Shown piece after piece: positions 11,701-23,946 of a stretch of DNA of 64,000 nucleotides. Made by a program: the position numbers and the translations under genes. The DNA comes from Erigeron canadensis. Lineage: Eukaryota > Streptophyta > Magnoliopsida > Asterales > Asteraceae. The DNA is taken from assembly GCF_010389155.1 (NCBI RefSeq), contig NC_057769.1, positions 11,904,735-11,968,734 on the forward strand, in the 5' to 3' direction. The notes under the pieces were generated by a model. That model was not told the origin of the DNA and ran no database searches. It worked only from the letters and a program-made list of their open reading frames with translations. Numbering within the stretch: the stretch's first letter is position 1; each line of letters starts with the position of its first letter.

Positions 11701-14700
11701 GCAGTGCTGGAGATAAATGAGTTGTATATTTTAGTAAAATTATCTAACCAAAACCCATTATGTATTCAGCAGCATTATCCGTCCCATCAAAAGAAAACTG
11801 GAAATAAGGGAAACCAACTTTGGTTTTTATTCTATTTCAGATAACCAGCTTTGTTTTCCCAGGAAAACCACAAACTTCAAAGATTTTTAGGAAATTTCCT
11901 TTCGTATAAGAGGTAAACAGACAGAATTTCGTACTTTAGATCCATGAACAACAACTCTATAACTCTGTGACGAACTTTTATAAAGCTGATCCAACTTCTC
12001 TCTCCAAGTTGCTGCTTCATTATCCTTTGGAACGGGCTCCGCAAAAACAAGTTTTCCTGGAGGATAATAAAGCCATATCTTTTACCATTATAAAGAAAAG
12101 GAAGTTAGTAGTATCTTTATGTACATATGGACTATCTAGCTCACCAAGATTTTTGTATATATCTTCACATTTTTCTAAGGACATAAGTTTTATTCCCAGA
12201 GCAACTGCAAGCATGCCACCAGTTGATGTGCCACATATAAGGTCAAACATCTCGTGAATTTGCTTTCCTGTCCCTTTCTCAATTTCTTTAAGAATTTGTA
12301 CAGTAGCAAGACCTTTCATTCCACCTCCATCCATCGTAAGTATCCTCACTCCTTGCTTTCCCACCTGCCTTCCTTTGATGCAACGCCGTAGACTCTCATT
12401 CTCCCCTATTGTCACATATAAAGCAATTTTGATCCAATTATTTTTCAATGGGTCGATTTCTGTATGTCTTTATATCCAACGAGTCAACGGGGTAGAAAAT
12501 AGGTCAAAAGGACCTGAGTCAAGTTTTCCGAACAGGCCTAAATTCACCCAAAGTGTATTCTCAATACATAAAGTGTCCGGATTTATGTTTCAGACAGATA
12601 CTGTTTCAGTCAACCCGATCTGAACCATTTTAATTGACACTAATAATGTGCATGTTTTGACCCATTACCATACTGCCTATTGTTTGTGTTATGGACAGAA
12701 ACTGTATCAGGTCAATCCAACTCAACACACTTTAATCGTGCCAGAAAAGGGCATGTTTTGCCCATTACCCTACTTCCCATTTTGCTAATACAAATAATGA
12801 ATTGATAGCTACATTAAACCATCAAAGGAAACGAACCAAGAATTGCAAGAGTGCGAGCTGCAGCTTTCTTCACACATAACTCAGATGAAACTGCAAGCCG
12901 CAAAAGAAGATCCCTCAAACTTTCAGAAGCAACAAGAAGCCGGCGGTTCTCTAAACAGAAGGCTATATTCCCGATAGCTACTAAAGCGGACCTTTGTACC
13001 TAATAAGTTAATCTGTAAGAATTGCATACCTACCTCTTGAAAACAGACTGATTGTAGATTCAGTCTGTATCTTCAATAAACTAATCAATTATCATTTGGG
13101 TCCTATCAGAGAGCTAGGCAAGAATGCTACCAAATTCTAGAAAACTTCCAAGTTCCAACCAAATAGAAGCTGAAAAAAGGCATGCTTATAGTTACCTCTG
13201 GATCTTTATGAGCTGATAGCAATTTTAATGATCTTATTAAATCTCGGTTCAACATCTTTTGGGCCACTATGTCAGAGACAAACCCCAACTTTGCAACGAC
13301 TTGTAAAACAGATTTCAGCTCTTGAGGGCCAGCAGATTTCAGAACTCTTTGAATGGGTTGCATAATGTCACATTTCATCAACTGAAGTGCCATAACTACA
13401 TCCGAGGCAAGAGAAGTAAGTGCAGAACAAGCTTGCTCAACCTGAGACAATGTACAACTACTTGGAACAGAAACCCAATGAGAAAGAGACATCAAAAGTT
13501 TATGGGATGCCGGACTGTGCGTTTTGAAAGTGATTATATGATAATATATATCAGGATTTTATTCGTTTGGGATATTAATATAAAGATCATCAGATTTTAA
13601 GTGTTTGGTGAGTCCTGAATATTTAAGGATTGAATAACCAAAAATGATATATAATTGAAAAAAGAGATTTTCTAAGAAATGAGGGCGCACGTCTTGTAAA
13701 TAATGTTCAAAGAAGGTGTAAGTCGGAATTTTTACCCTTGATAAAAATATCATGTTATTGCGACTTCAAATTGCAATAGCCAGATAATCAGTTCAAATAC
13801 TCAAGTCCAAACACCCCCGATGATTGAAATGCCAACTAACCACATGATGATTTTCACTACTTATCATGCTTATCAGTTGTCGTACTGCATTTTCATCTTT
13901 AACAATGACTACACGGTTTCCCTCATCATGCATCATCTTTGCAAGGGCAGACGCTAGTAAGGGATGGTGGCACGAAGAATAACGAAATACAAGGGAAAAA
14001 AATGCACTTAGCTTGTGTCGTGAAGCAACAAAGTAAGAGCTATTCTCCATCTGTATCCCAGTTATTATAAGTTAGATTAACTTCACGTGCAATCTATAGA
14101 GGAGACAAGATGGGTAGGTTGGGTAACAGGTCAAATGGTTTGAGTCACATTAGTCAAATGTTTTAGGATTTACCATAGGTTGAAATGAGCTAGGTACGAT
14201 TAGAAAACATTAAAATAAACTCAAATTATTAATCAAGATAAATTTTGTTCCACATAATAAGATGCATTAAATAGTCTTCAAATGTATTCCAGTCCGTTTG
14301 ACCTTCAACCTGTTCCCCTTTTGGCTAAAAAAACTTGTTTGACCAATCTGACCAGATTGGAAAAATGACAGGTCAAATAGACCCAACTATAAAATGGGTC
14401 AAATTTGCCAAGTTTAAAACAACAGAAGCTACATCATTGTCCATCACCTCTATCTGGACATTCACAGATCTTAGATAGTCATCTGCAACAATACGGATAT
14501 TTGCAAGAGAAAGGTGGCGGAGTTGGTGCAGAGGAAGGATTTCAGGCAAAAATTCAAGTGGATTAGCAAATAGCCTAAGAACACGTAACTCTGCCATTGC
14601 TCTGCACGAAAAGTTTAAACTAAACATTTGATCTCAATTTGAGAATATGTGTAGTCTACACAATCACTATATCATAATTAAGTTGGACACCTGAAATCAA

Positions 14701-16418
14701 GAAGAGGACAGACAAGCTTATTATGTTCAAGTGATAATTCCACGAGTCCAACGCAATGCCTGAGCTCAACTGTTTGTTGTTCAAACAAAAAAGGTAGATG
14801 TCACAAGCTATAAATGTGTCCTACACCTACATATTACAAGCAAATAACTTCTTAGGAAGTTGTAGAAGGGGGACAGTTGACACAGCAATCAGAACATAAT
14901 TACAAGCTTACCTGGTACAGACACCAATAAGTTATGTTCAACCGTGAGTACTTTTAGGTTTTTCAGATCGCCAACTTCAGGGGGAAGAACGAGTAGCTTA
15001 TTGTTATCAAGATATAGCTTCTCCAGAAGTGGCAGTTTAGTCAACTCAACTGGAAACATCTGTTAAAATTAAAGCTGATCATTATCTAATAACAACACTC
15101 ATAGGTTTGACCTACACCATCTTTACTCGTGGATTGAAATAGACCAATTTAATGTGATGCAAATTAAAACCTTCAACAAACAAAACATTTGGTATCCTTC
15201 CACTTTGTCCATATCACACACTTATGTTTACATGTCTACAACAGTAAATTATAACTTAACTAAAAACTTAATTAGCATATGTATCCTTTACATCCTACAA
15301 ACCTCTGCGGCATGAATTAATAACAACATAGGGAGTATAATTTTGGCTGTACGTTTTGAAAAGGACTATGCGATATTACATAATCAAAATCAGATGATTA
15401 AATGCAATAAATAGTAGTGCAAGCAATACTGTTTTTGATAGTGCTAACAACATGCCTTAGCCCGATACTACTCAACATGTAGATTAGGAGTCTATCCTCA
15501 AGAGGTCGAGGGTTCAAGTTGCACACGGACAACAGTCTAAATTGGGTCTAAATTCGCTATGCGTGAGTTTGTTGTTGAAGAAATGTGTTTGAATACACGG
15601 TGCGTGTTTGTTGTTTTAACCATTAAGCCTTAAGTAGATAAAGTGATTGAATTTATAAATAGTGTCTGTATTGATTAAGTCAATACAATAAGTTCTTATT
15701 TATTTTGTAAATTAAAAACAAACACACCTCACTTAATGGATTAAGTTTAAGTCTATTAAGTTCTAAACAAACACCCTTATATTGTAACAACAAGAAGCAA
15801 GAAGGGAATTATTCCAAGAAGAAATCGAAAACTTACAGACAAACCACAACCATACACACTAACAACAGTAACATTAATCCAATGATCACCACAAACTCTG
15901 GCCCCAAGCCCACCAGTACCATGCCCAAAACCCGAATTACCAGACTGATGATCTACAGCAAAATCCGATTTCATCAGTTTACTGAAAACACCCATCCCAT
16001 CATATTGTTGACCCGACCCTCCAACCCGTGACATTGCCACTGCCTTAAGTGGGTCCCTCTGCTTCACAACCTCCATTCCAACACACACCAACTTCCCATC
16101 CTCATTATTAGTCCTCACATAATCATCATCACATTCCGACAACTTAATAACCACGGTATCTTGAGGCAATGGCAAGGCCACCATTACCTTAGACTGAAGC
16201 CTCAACGCAACCTGGACGTCATCTTCGCTTGCTATCCAATTTAGATCGATTCTAAACCGATCTTTTGATGAAAACAATTCAGATGATGGTCCTGGAAAAG
16301 GCCGTGATGATGACAACGAAGGTGGACGGTTTTGATCGTCTAAGGTTTCATCTGTGCCGTAATATAATGATAGATGAAACACATCTGATACCCGTTTCCA
16401 GGCTAGTCCCCATGACAT
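5773..16418 (-). CDS. pPLA-I: patatin-related phospholipase A, LRR-ARM-patatin (pPLA-I type)
   Basis: Predicted lipid acyl hydrolase that removes fatty acids from membrane glycero- and galactolipids. Eighteen exons on the minus strand: 16418-15837, 15059-14912, 14769-14691, 14601-14448, 14050-13841, 13441-13196, 12999-12837, 12405-12145, 12056-11935, 11706-11545, 11441-11264, 10344-10208, 9771-9633, 9157-8954, 7983-7551, 6912-6696, 6421-6332, 6228-5773. They sum to 3981 nt (1326 residues plus TGA) with every junction in frame and GT-AG. The protein starts MSWGLAWKR. It has LRRs at about 205-310, an ARM-like helical region at about 350-530, and a patatin domain with DGGGMKG (553-559), nucleophile Ser588 in GTSTG, and catalytic Asp775 in WQDGA. 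The long C-terminal region ends in an acidic segment (WDDDDEEE) and CHLP. Length and order match Arabidopsis At1g61850. Introns hold repeats but coding looks intact. Confidence 0.93.
10515..10945. repeat. imperfect tandem duplication, about 208 bp, in intron 11 of the phospholipase gene
   Basis: The block around TTAAACTGGA-GATTTAAAC, a CATAAAGCATT motif, AGGTCAATCCAACTC and ACTCATTTGGAACTTATT recurs about 208 bp later with scattered substitutions. The repeat makes similar open frames on the plus strand, but these are antisense to the gene and carry no known domain. Confidence 0.75.
15441..15776. mobile_element. SINE-like block next to a hAT-like MITE candidate (intron 1)
   Basis: At 15441-15560 a segment has CCTTAGCCCGATA followed by GAGGGTTCAAGTT, resembling Pol III A and B boxes of tRNA-derived SINEs. 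Immediately after, about 15599-15776, the ends GGTGCGTGTTTGTTG and AACAAACACCCTT are roughly inverted. Both calls rest on short motifs only. The right edge is close to the exon 1 donor at 15836. Confidence 0.3.
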
Positions 16419-16939
16419 TTTCTTAACGTAGATTTTTGTTTCATGCAGACATGCATGACAATTATTTTGTTATTGATTGAAATATAATTTTGGTTCGATG
16501 TTTTCATATAGATATGAACAATTTTTCGTGGTTTGGGGGAATAAGCATTTTTGATGTGTCATGAGATTTGATTAGAAAAACTTGGGGAATGATGATGATG
16601 TAAATTGTCACATGAAACCGCATTAGTAAAGTTTGCTTAAGGGAGTTCCTTTTTATTTTTATTTTTGTACTACTCCGTATGACTGACTAGGAGTTTAAAA
16701 AGCGTGATGCAAAGGAGGTGGGCAGTGAGGGGTGGTGGTGTCTGTGTGGTGGTAACAGCAGTGGTGGTAATGGCGATGAGCGACGGCGCATGGCGGCAGC
16801 AACGATTGATGGTGGTGGCGACGACAGTGGCGACGGTGGCGTATTACAGTTTCAGCAAATTGGTACAATTAGCTTCACAACTTCACATAAATTTTTAGGG
16901 GTGGTTTTGGTATAAAAGTATTAGGATCTAAAAAGTGCT
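16419..16939. promoter_or_regulatory. 5' flank of the phospholipase gene
   Basis: The leader and promoter of the minus-strand phospholipase gene must lie here. I see no unambiguous TATA element. From 16710 to 16850 the plus strand is rich in GGTGGTGG/GGCGACG repeats, which create spurious open frames. Confidence 0.4.
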
Positions 16940-17277
16940 TAGGGTACGTTTAGTTAAGGAAAACACCTCTTGTTTTTCAAGAAAATATGAAAGACAGAAA
17001 ACGCGTTTAAATTATAGTTTTTCAAAGTTATTTTCCAAAAAATAGAAAAACACTGTTTTCCACTTTTTGATGGGAATTTAGAAAACATTTTTTTTTTCAC
17101 TTTTCATTTTTCATTTCTAAAATTTAAAAACCTCAAATTTTTTTCATTTTCTAGTTTTAAACGCATTTTCAAAAATTTTATTTGTTTTTCAGGGATGAAA
17201 AACTCCTTTCATAATCTAAAAGGTAAGATAAGAAATGAAAAAAGTAGAAAACATATTTCACAACTAAACACGATCTT
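16940..17277. mobile_element. hAT-like MITE, 338 bp
   Basis: The left end AGGGTACGTTTAGTT and right end AACTAAACACGATCTT are imperfect inverted copies of the TAGGGTGTGTTTGGTT type seen in plant hAT elements. Flanks AAAGTGCT (16932-16939) and AAAGTCTT (17278-17285) match at 6 of 8 positions, compatible with an old 8-bp TSD. The interior is A/T-rich with no ORF. Confidence 0.5.
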
Positions 17278-17456
17278 AAAGTCTTATTGTATTACTTAAT
17301 TTTATAAAGTAATATAGAGGTATAGATAGTTACTAGGGAGATATCCCGTGTTAGTAGATAGATATATACATTTCGTGTTTCCATCTAAGCAACTAACTTT
17401 GACCATTAGTCTATGGTTTAGATGCGTTTTAAATTTTTGTGTTTAATGAATCTACA

Positions 17457-18240
17457 TTTTTTTTGAAAAGTGAACAAACAATTTTATTAATTTTCTAGCA
17501 AGATGCTAGATAATGCGAAATACTTGTAGTTGCATAGCATGGTGATATTAAATAAGAAAGTAAAAAAACTTGCATAGCCAAACTTACTCTACATGAAAGT
17601 TTCATTGCTCTATGTTGTAACAACAATAGACTCATTATGTAATTTCCCCCAACAAAGACTCTAGGGATGTCGGTGTTGTGTTATTGAAAACTATATCATT
17701 TCTTTTCCTCCATATGCACCACAGGATTAACATCCTCTAAAGTTATTATTAACTTCATAGGTAAAGTTGAGAGGATTGTGATCTTTGGATTAAAATCAAA
17801 GGTGAAGATTCAAAGTTGATATTTGAATCTTGACCCTTGATTTTAATCTAAAGGTCAAAATCATCAACTTTACCTATAAAGTTAATAATAAATTTAGAGA
17901 ATCTCAATCCTGCACCATATAGTGGTTAGAACTAAGTGTATCATTTTCTTCCACTCCATAGAACCCAATAAGTGTACATGGAGAGACAATAAATCCTTTA
18001 TACTGCAAATATAGCTCTGATCTTGCACCATACCGAGACCCTTTCCCATACCAATTGTGCAAATCCGCATGAAATAAGAAGATGCTCTGCGTTTTGTTTT
18101 CTTCACAACGAAAAGGACATAAAACCATCTCCACGCTTACATTTCTTGCAACAAGGGACAGCCATGAATGGATTCGTCCATCGACGCTTGCCAAGCAAAA
18201 GAGTTTTTTAGGAACCCAGTTGTTATTATTATTTTATTAT
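17457..18240 (-). mobile_element. LINE (L1-type) 3' remnant, interrupted by a MITE
   Basis: The minus strand encodes the zinc-binding C-terminal part of a plant L1 ORF2: SWLSLVARNVSVEMVLCPF near 18150, a degenerate Cys/His knuckle, then the hallmark TTIWC-IWRKRND-IVFNN. A short A-run at 17457-17464 could be the poly-A tail. Residues TTIWC and IWRKRND are separated by the element at 17722-17912; removing it restores continuity. Several frameshifts make it inactive. Confidence 0.75.
17722..17912. mobile_element. 191-bp foldback MITE inside the LINE
   Basis: Two arms of about 90 bp are near-perfect inverted copies with a loop of roughly 10-15 nt. Ends are CAGGATT/AATCCTG. The 5-bp flanks CACCA (17717-17721 and 17913-17917) are identical, consistent with a target-site duplication. 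No coding capacity. Confidence 0.8.
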
Positions 18241-20126
18241 ATAAAACAAACTACCATTTCCCCTTTAAGCAAATAAGAAATGACCATGTTACCCCTCTTC
18301 TTTATTCACAACATCTTCACCTATATACTTATAATACCCTTAATGAAATAACTTACAACATAAATCCACCAACTGTTAAATAAGTATATAAACCCCTCTT
18401 ACATCAATTCATTTTACATTCGTCACCACACCATCACCACCACCGCCACCATCGTCGATATCTCCATCGCCGCCGCATCGTGCACGCATGCGTATAATTC
18501 AATAGAAAGTAGACCATGGGATGTACGACATGTTTCAAAATAATGGTTTTGAAATTTTTCGCCTTTTAAACAAAGAAAACTAGTCAAAGTAAATGTTAAG
18601 TCATCCCCAATCACAATCTAATCCAATGATATCTCTCATAACTAAGAGATTATAGTTTTTTTTTATGTGGCACTTCTCTTTTCATGCTAGTCTTTTTGCT
18701 TAGGTGACATTTTCTGGTAATTTTAATGTTATTTAGATATATTGACATTTAAATTTATATTTTTTTAGTGCTCATATAGCACTTCATTTTTGCCTGCGTA
18801 GCGTTCATATGTGGACATATGCTTTTATCAACTTTAAATAGAAAATAAAAAAGACAAATACAAGATTAGAACTCACGACCTCTAACTTTTAATATTATAA
18901 ACAAATATTTTTTTATTTCTTGCAAACTACGGTAGATATTCAGTTAATATTAAAAACAATTAAAAGAAATTGATAATAGTGTTGATCTTTGTAACTTATC
19001 TCTTTCTATTTTTTATTGTATTTAATTATCTTTGTACATGAAATATAATTTATTTTAATATAATATAAAACTAGATTATATTGATAATTACATCTAACAT
19101 TTTACTTATCGCTTATATTATAAGATATTTATTTTTTTATTTTAATCTATCTTTGTAAAATATCAATAAATATCAATGTTAAATTAAATATTTATTTTAT
19201 CAATTTCATACATATATTTTTGATATTTGTTTTTATATTTGATTTAAAATTTTCTCTCTTCATCTTTATATCTTTTTTTTTTCTCTTTTTTTTCCCCTAG
19301 AATTTACTTTATCTTTTTTTCAGATTTTATATACATAATAAGAGTAAAATATCATTAAGAATCGTGTTAGTTTTATTGTAAAATTAGTAGGTAAATAGTA
19401 CAATCAACTTTTATAGAGTATTGAATTGTAATCTTCTATTAAATTCATTTGGTTTTATATATGATTTGATTTATCATTTGATAAAATAACGCTCATAATA
19501 AGTAATTGGTAGTTACTTTTATTTACGGTGTCCCTATCCATCGGACATGTATAATCTAGTTATTCATTATAATACTAATTTCTCTCTCTTATATTTATCC
19601 AACTCAACTAAACTTAATTTTTTACACTTCCATTAACAACCCCACCAAACTATTCTTTTAATAATATTATTATTATTAGTTAACATTTTTTATTCAAAAT
19701 TAATTTTATAAGAATTTGAAATATTTTTTATTTTAAAACAATAAATCATCTATCATCATAAATAAAAATAACTTAATTAGATTAAAAAACATTTCATATT
19801 TACCAAATATATTTAATAAACTAACTCACTTTATAATCTTAATACAAAAATTTATAAATTTATTTATATAAAAAAATGAATAATTAATTGGAGGAAATAA
19901 TTTCAAATAACTAACATACATATAAAGAAACTAATTAAGGAAACACGAACACACATCACATGTTAACTTGGCATATTTTTAGCCTCAAATACCGCATGTC
20001 ACTTGACCATTAACTATATACTTCTTATGAATATAAAAAGAACGATTTATGTTTGGTGAAACAAACAAGCTCGGTTGGTTGTTGGATGGGCCCCCAATCA
20101 AAAAACTCACTTGAGCCGACCAACCA
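18241..20126. other. AT-rich intergenic DNA
   Basis: There is a short (CCACCATCACCACCGCC)-type run near 18425-18475, otherwise A/T-rich sequence with no supported gene, RNA or clearly bounded element. Frames present are short and without domain character. Confidence 0.6.
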
Positions 20127-22355
20127 TGTAACATTTGTGATTTTGACTGTTTGACCGCGTGTACAATTTGACTAATTATTAAGTTAGCATATATATTATC
20201 GAGTACAATTTAGAGTTCAATTATGTGCAATGTGTTGATATAGGTCAATTGGCCACTTAATTTGGCTCTTGTATGCTAGTCGAGGCCATTTGATGGTGAT
20301 ATTCGATTTTACGATAGTTGATGACATTCAACTTAATTAAAAACATGAAATGGGTTATCCATGGACTTTGCCCATAATCCATGACCCATCAAGAAAACCC
20401 AACCATATCCTCCCACTCATCCATCTTTCCATCCATTCATTCATTTTCTTCCACTCACCATCTCTCTCTCTCACTAAATGCACGCACACTCTTCTTTCTC
20501 TCCATAAGTATCCTTGAATTAAATTCATTGTTCAAGCAAGATTTGTGTTAGATTACTCATCATCATCTCCATCTTAACATCATATCAAAAGTTAGACATC
20601 CAAAGTGCAAGAAAATCATTTCATTTAGCTAAAACTCAGATTTGGTCGATTGGAGAAGTTTTGGTAAGTTAAATTTATCATTTTATGTTGTTAAGTATGT
20701 TTCATAATCAAAGCTAAGTGTTGTTGGTCAAGATCGAGTCAATATCAGATTTGGGTCAAAACTAGGGTTTTATTGGGGTTTGGATTGAAATTGTAAGGAT
20801 TTGAACTTGAATTTGGTATTATGGAATGAATTTAAGGAATGGGTTATGTTTATTTATGTTCTATCTTGGTTGTTCATGCTTAAAATTGAGTCATAAACCT
20901 TCCTTGGTCGGATTTAGTGTCAAAATTGGGTTTTGGGTCGAATCTGGGCGATATGTGCCGCATAAAATCCCCGATCATCTTCTGAGCAAAATATGCGCCG
21001 CATATTTTGGGTTTCCTAACAAGATGCTCCGCATCTTAGGGAGATGCGGCACATATTTTCCCTATACAACATAAACTCTTCTTTTCGTTTAACAACCGTA
21101 ACTTTAAAACCGTAACTTTGTTTTTAACATATGACCTATCGTTAGAATCGTATGAGAGTTTACTTTCTTATGGTATCATTCATTTGGGATGAATCTTTCC
21201 CCAATTCTAAAAAGGTCGGGTTAAAGTACTCTTGTTCTTACTCGGGAGAGCCATTAAGGCGTTTGTAGGATCATGGCTTGACCTAAACTAACTAGAACTT
21301 ATTGTGTAGGGAGTTAGTGTTGACATTGGTCGTATTTTGATATATTTAGATAGGTTTTGGACAATACGATTGTTGAACGATTCTAAACTTGCTTATAACT
21401 TGTTGTTGCCGAGCAAAGGCGAGTTTTCGTAGTTCCCTTACTCATATGAGAGTCGGGCTGAAAACGGTACATACGTGCATGATTACAATTGAGATTGAAT
21501 GATCTGTTTGGATGTGTGACTATTTAATTGTGATATGGTTATCCTAGGTGATTGTTTATGTGAAAATTAGGATAGTTATGCATACATGGAAGACAGTAAT
21601 GCCTTTGAAAGGTTATAGATGTGGTGGGAAGGCTGCGGTTGACCCTATCTATAAGCATCTATGATTTTTCAAAAGCAGCATCGTATGAAGTGTATGTACA
21701 TGGTGTTTTGGTGATGTTATGGACATTGATGGACAATTTGTGATGTGTTGAGAACAATGATGGACGGACATGATGACATACAAATGGGTACTTTAAGTAC
21801 TTGATGACATAAAAACGGGCACTTTAAGTACTTATGACATTAAACGGGTACATTATGTACGTGACGACATCTTGGATGACATGAGAACATTTGATGGACA
21901 TTTATTTACATGTGTGACGTTATAGAACTTGTTAGATACTTATTGTTATCAATAATACTTGTTCTTTATTATACTTGTTTCTTTTGTGAATGACTTTAGC
22001 ATTTGACCCTTGTCATTCTTTCCTACGAACTCACAAACCTGGTGTTGACATTATTTAGTACACTTTTAGGTAACCAAGAGAACCCAAGAGCTTGATGTGT
22101 ATTTCCTAGAAGTTGGACTTGGACTTATGGATCCGTGATTTATTGTTCGATGATGGGACTTGCTTAGGATCATTAGCCATCTTTTGATGTTATTTTGTAA
22201 CTTTTGATGGTTGTAGGCTCCTTATGCTTTTGTGACTTTGTGTATTAAATGTTGGGATCACGGAATCCTTTTTAATTTCATATAGTTCGTTCTACGATAA
22301 TTCCATCTTGTGTCATGCTTTTCTGTGCATTTCGAGCCTAGCTCGGGATGTTACA
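20127..22355 (+). mobile_element. solo LTR, 2.2 kb, ends TGTAACAT/ATGTTACA
   Basis: The termini are an exact 8-bp inverted repeat. The 5-bp flanks AACCA (20122-20126) and AACCT (22356-22360) match at 4 of 5 positions. No gag or pol frame lies inside or beside it, so it is best read as a solo LTR. It contains a CT-rich block near 20460-20500, short GGGTACTTTAAGTACTTGATGACAT-like repeats near 21785-21860, and GAACTCACAAACCTGGTGTTGACA near 22027. The family is shared with 1-908. Confidence 0.7.
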
Positions 22356-22624
22356 AACCTAAACAAATACTCTACTGATGGGAATGGTCTTATGCCACTT
22401 GATACTCATGTAATTAGTCTTTCGATGAGTCGTTGATAAAATCAATAATTTGAGTGTTTTACACAATTTGGCGAGGAATGTATTCATGTTTGTATATATC
22501 ATGGTGTTATTTGTCATGTAATTAAACTGGTTAGGTTTATAATAATTCTAATTTATTCTTTATAAGTATTGATTTGATTCAAATCAATCAATAATTCATT
22601 ACAAATAAAAGTTTATGTTTTTTA

Positions 22625-22760
22625 ACCACTTGGGTTAGCTCAAGTGGCCACTTTCTTACCATAAGGGAGACCCCACATGTAGACGAGTTTTAAACAAAAG
22701 AGGGATGCAGGTTCGAGGCTCACTTCAACTGAATCCATGTGGTGATATTTCCTTTGTATA
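22625..22760 (+). mobile_element. tRNA-derived SINE
   Basis: GGTTAGCTCAAGTGG (A box) is followed about 70 nt later by GGTTCGAGGCTC (B box), with CCATAAGGGAGACC between them, a common plant SINE head layout. It is not a functional tRNA gene because no cloverleaf closes. The 3' boundary is uncertain. Confidence 0.6.
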
Positions 22761-22970
22761 AGTAACCTGGTGCACAAAGGTTTAAAGGATCTATGTGTAG
22801 ATACCAATATGATACATGAAACTATGAGTTCCCATCAATCTACCCTAACTCTGTGTTCTCAAGTATTTTTTATAAGAGAAAGGAATGGAATAGGACATAA
22901 ATTAATTTTTTTTGTGTTCTTATGTACAAGAGGGAAAAGAAAAGAGTGGAGTTGATTTTAAAGGATATGA

Positions 22971-23946
22971 TAGTACGAGTTTTTTGCAAAAATGGGTTAG
23001 TTTTAAATTCTCTTTGCAAATATGGGTTACTTTTTTTTTCCTTTGTAAAAATAGGCTAGTTAAACTTTTGGGATCTACCAAAACTTCAACATCTGATATC
23101 TTTATTTTTAAATGTTTTATTTATAACCTTATACTTACATATATTTTATCATTATACACCTTTATTATTGTTATTGAAACATTATGATCATTGTTTTGCT
23201 TGTTGCCGCTTCTTGTTTCTTTCTTTTCATTCCATAGGAATTGCTATAACTATTTTAAATTCATTTGCTACTACAATTTATTTATTTTTAATGGAAAAAT
23301 TAAATTAAATTGCTTTCTTTGCTTTCAAAGAATCACATCGGAGCCGCCAACATAATTTTGTTGTATCTTTGTCTCGATCGGTCGAGTGTAATTTTTATTT
23401 TCATTTATAACGGAGATGTAATTGACTAATTGCTAGCATCATTCAAATTTGTTTATTTGCTATACCAATTTTTTTATGCTTGTTTATTCTTTTATATAAA
23501 AGTAATTTAACTTAATAAATATTTTCTACGCTTTTTTTGAATTCACATATTTTTAATTAAAAATATAACCATTTACGTGGATGTCGTATGTTAAAAGTAA
23601 TTTAACATTTTCATCAAATTAATGGTTAAAAAGTATTGCAACTTAACTGAGTATATATCGTAAAATGATAAGTCTAATGCTTAAATCTAATATGGTAAAT
23701 GCAACCCAAGATACAAACTAAACTATAGTTGGAACAAAATATAACTTTAAATATAATGAAGGCGTATAATGTTAACATGTATGTAAGTATAGGGATATAA
23801 ATAAAACATCTGAAAATAAATAGATTAGATGTTGAAGTTTGGTGGGTCCTGAATAGTCTAACTAGCCTATTTGTACAAAACATATCAAAACTAACCCATA
23901 TTTGCAAAGAGAATATAAAATTAACACATTTTTGAAAAAAAACTCA
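22971..23946. mobile_element. foldback element with ~200-bp inverted arms
   Basis: The left arm (about 22971-23176) and right arm (about 23752-23946) are diverged inverted copies. Both carry TTTGCAAATATGGGTTA, AATAGGCTAGTTA, ACTTCAACATCT and TGTTTTATTTAT in the same order. Translations of the arms are likewise similar, which explains two matching open frames that are not genes. The central 570 bp is unrelated. A Mutator-like or foldback origin is possible; no TSD was fixed. Confidence 0.7.

Noticed and set aside
16704..16915. Gly/Val/Ala-rich small proteins near 16.7-16.9 kb
   Set aside because: Overlapping frames of a GGTGGTGG-type repeat block in the promoter region.
22625..22700. Possible tRNA gene
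   Set aside because: Only A and B boxes match; acceptor and anticodon stems do not close, so a SINE head is the better reading.
22912..23187. Pair of similar open frames (22912-23187 plus, 23674-23907 minus) suggesting a small gene family
   Set aside because: They are the two arms of the foldback element read in opposite directions.
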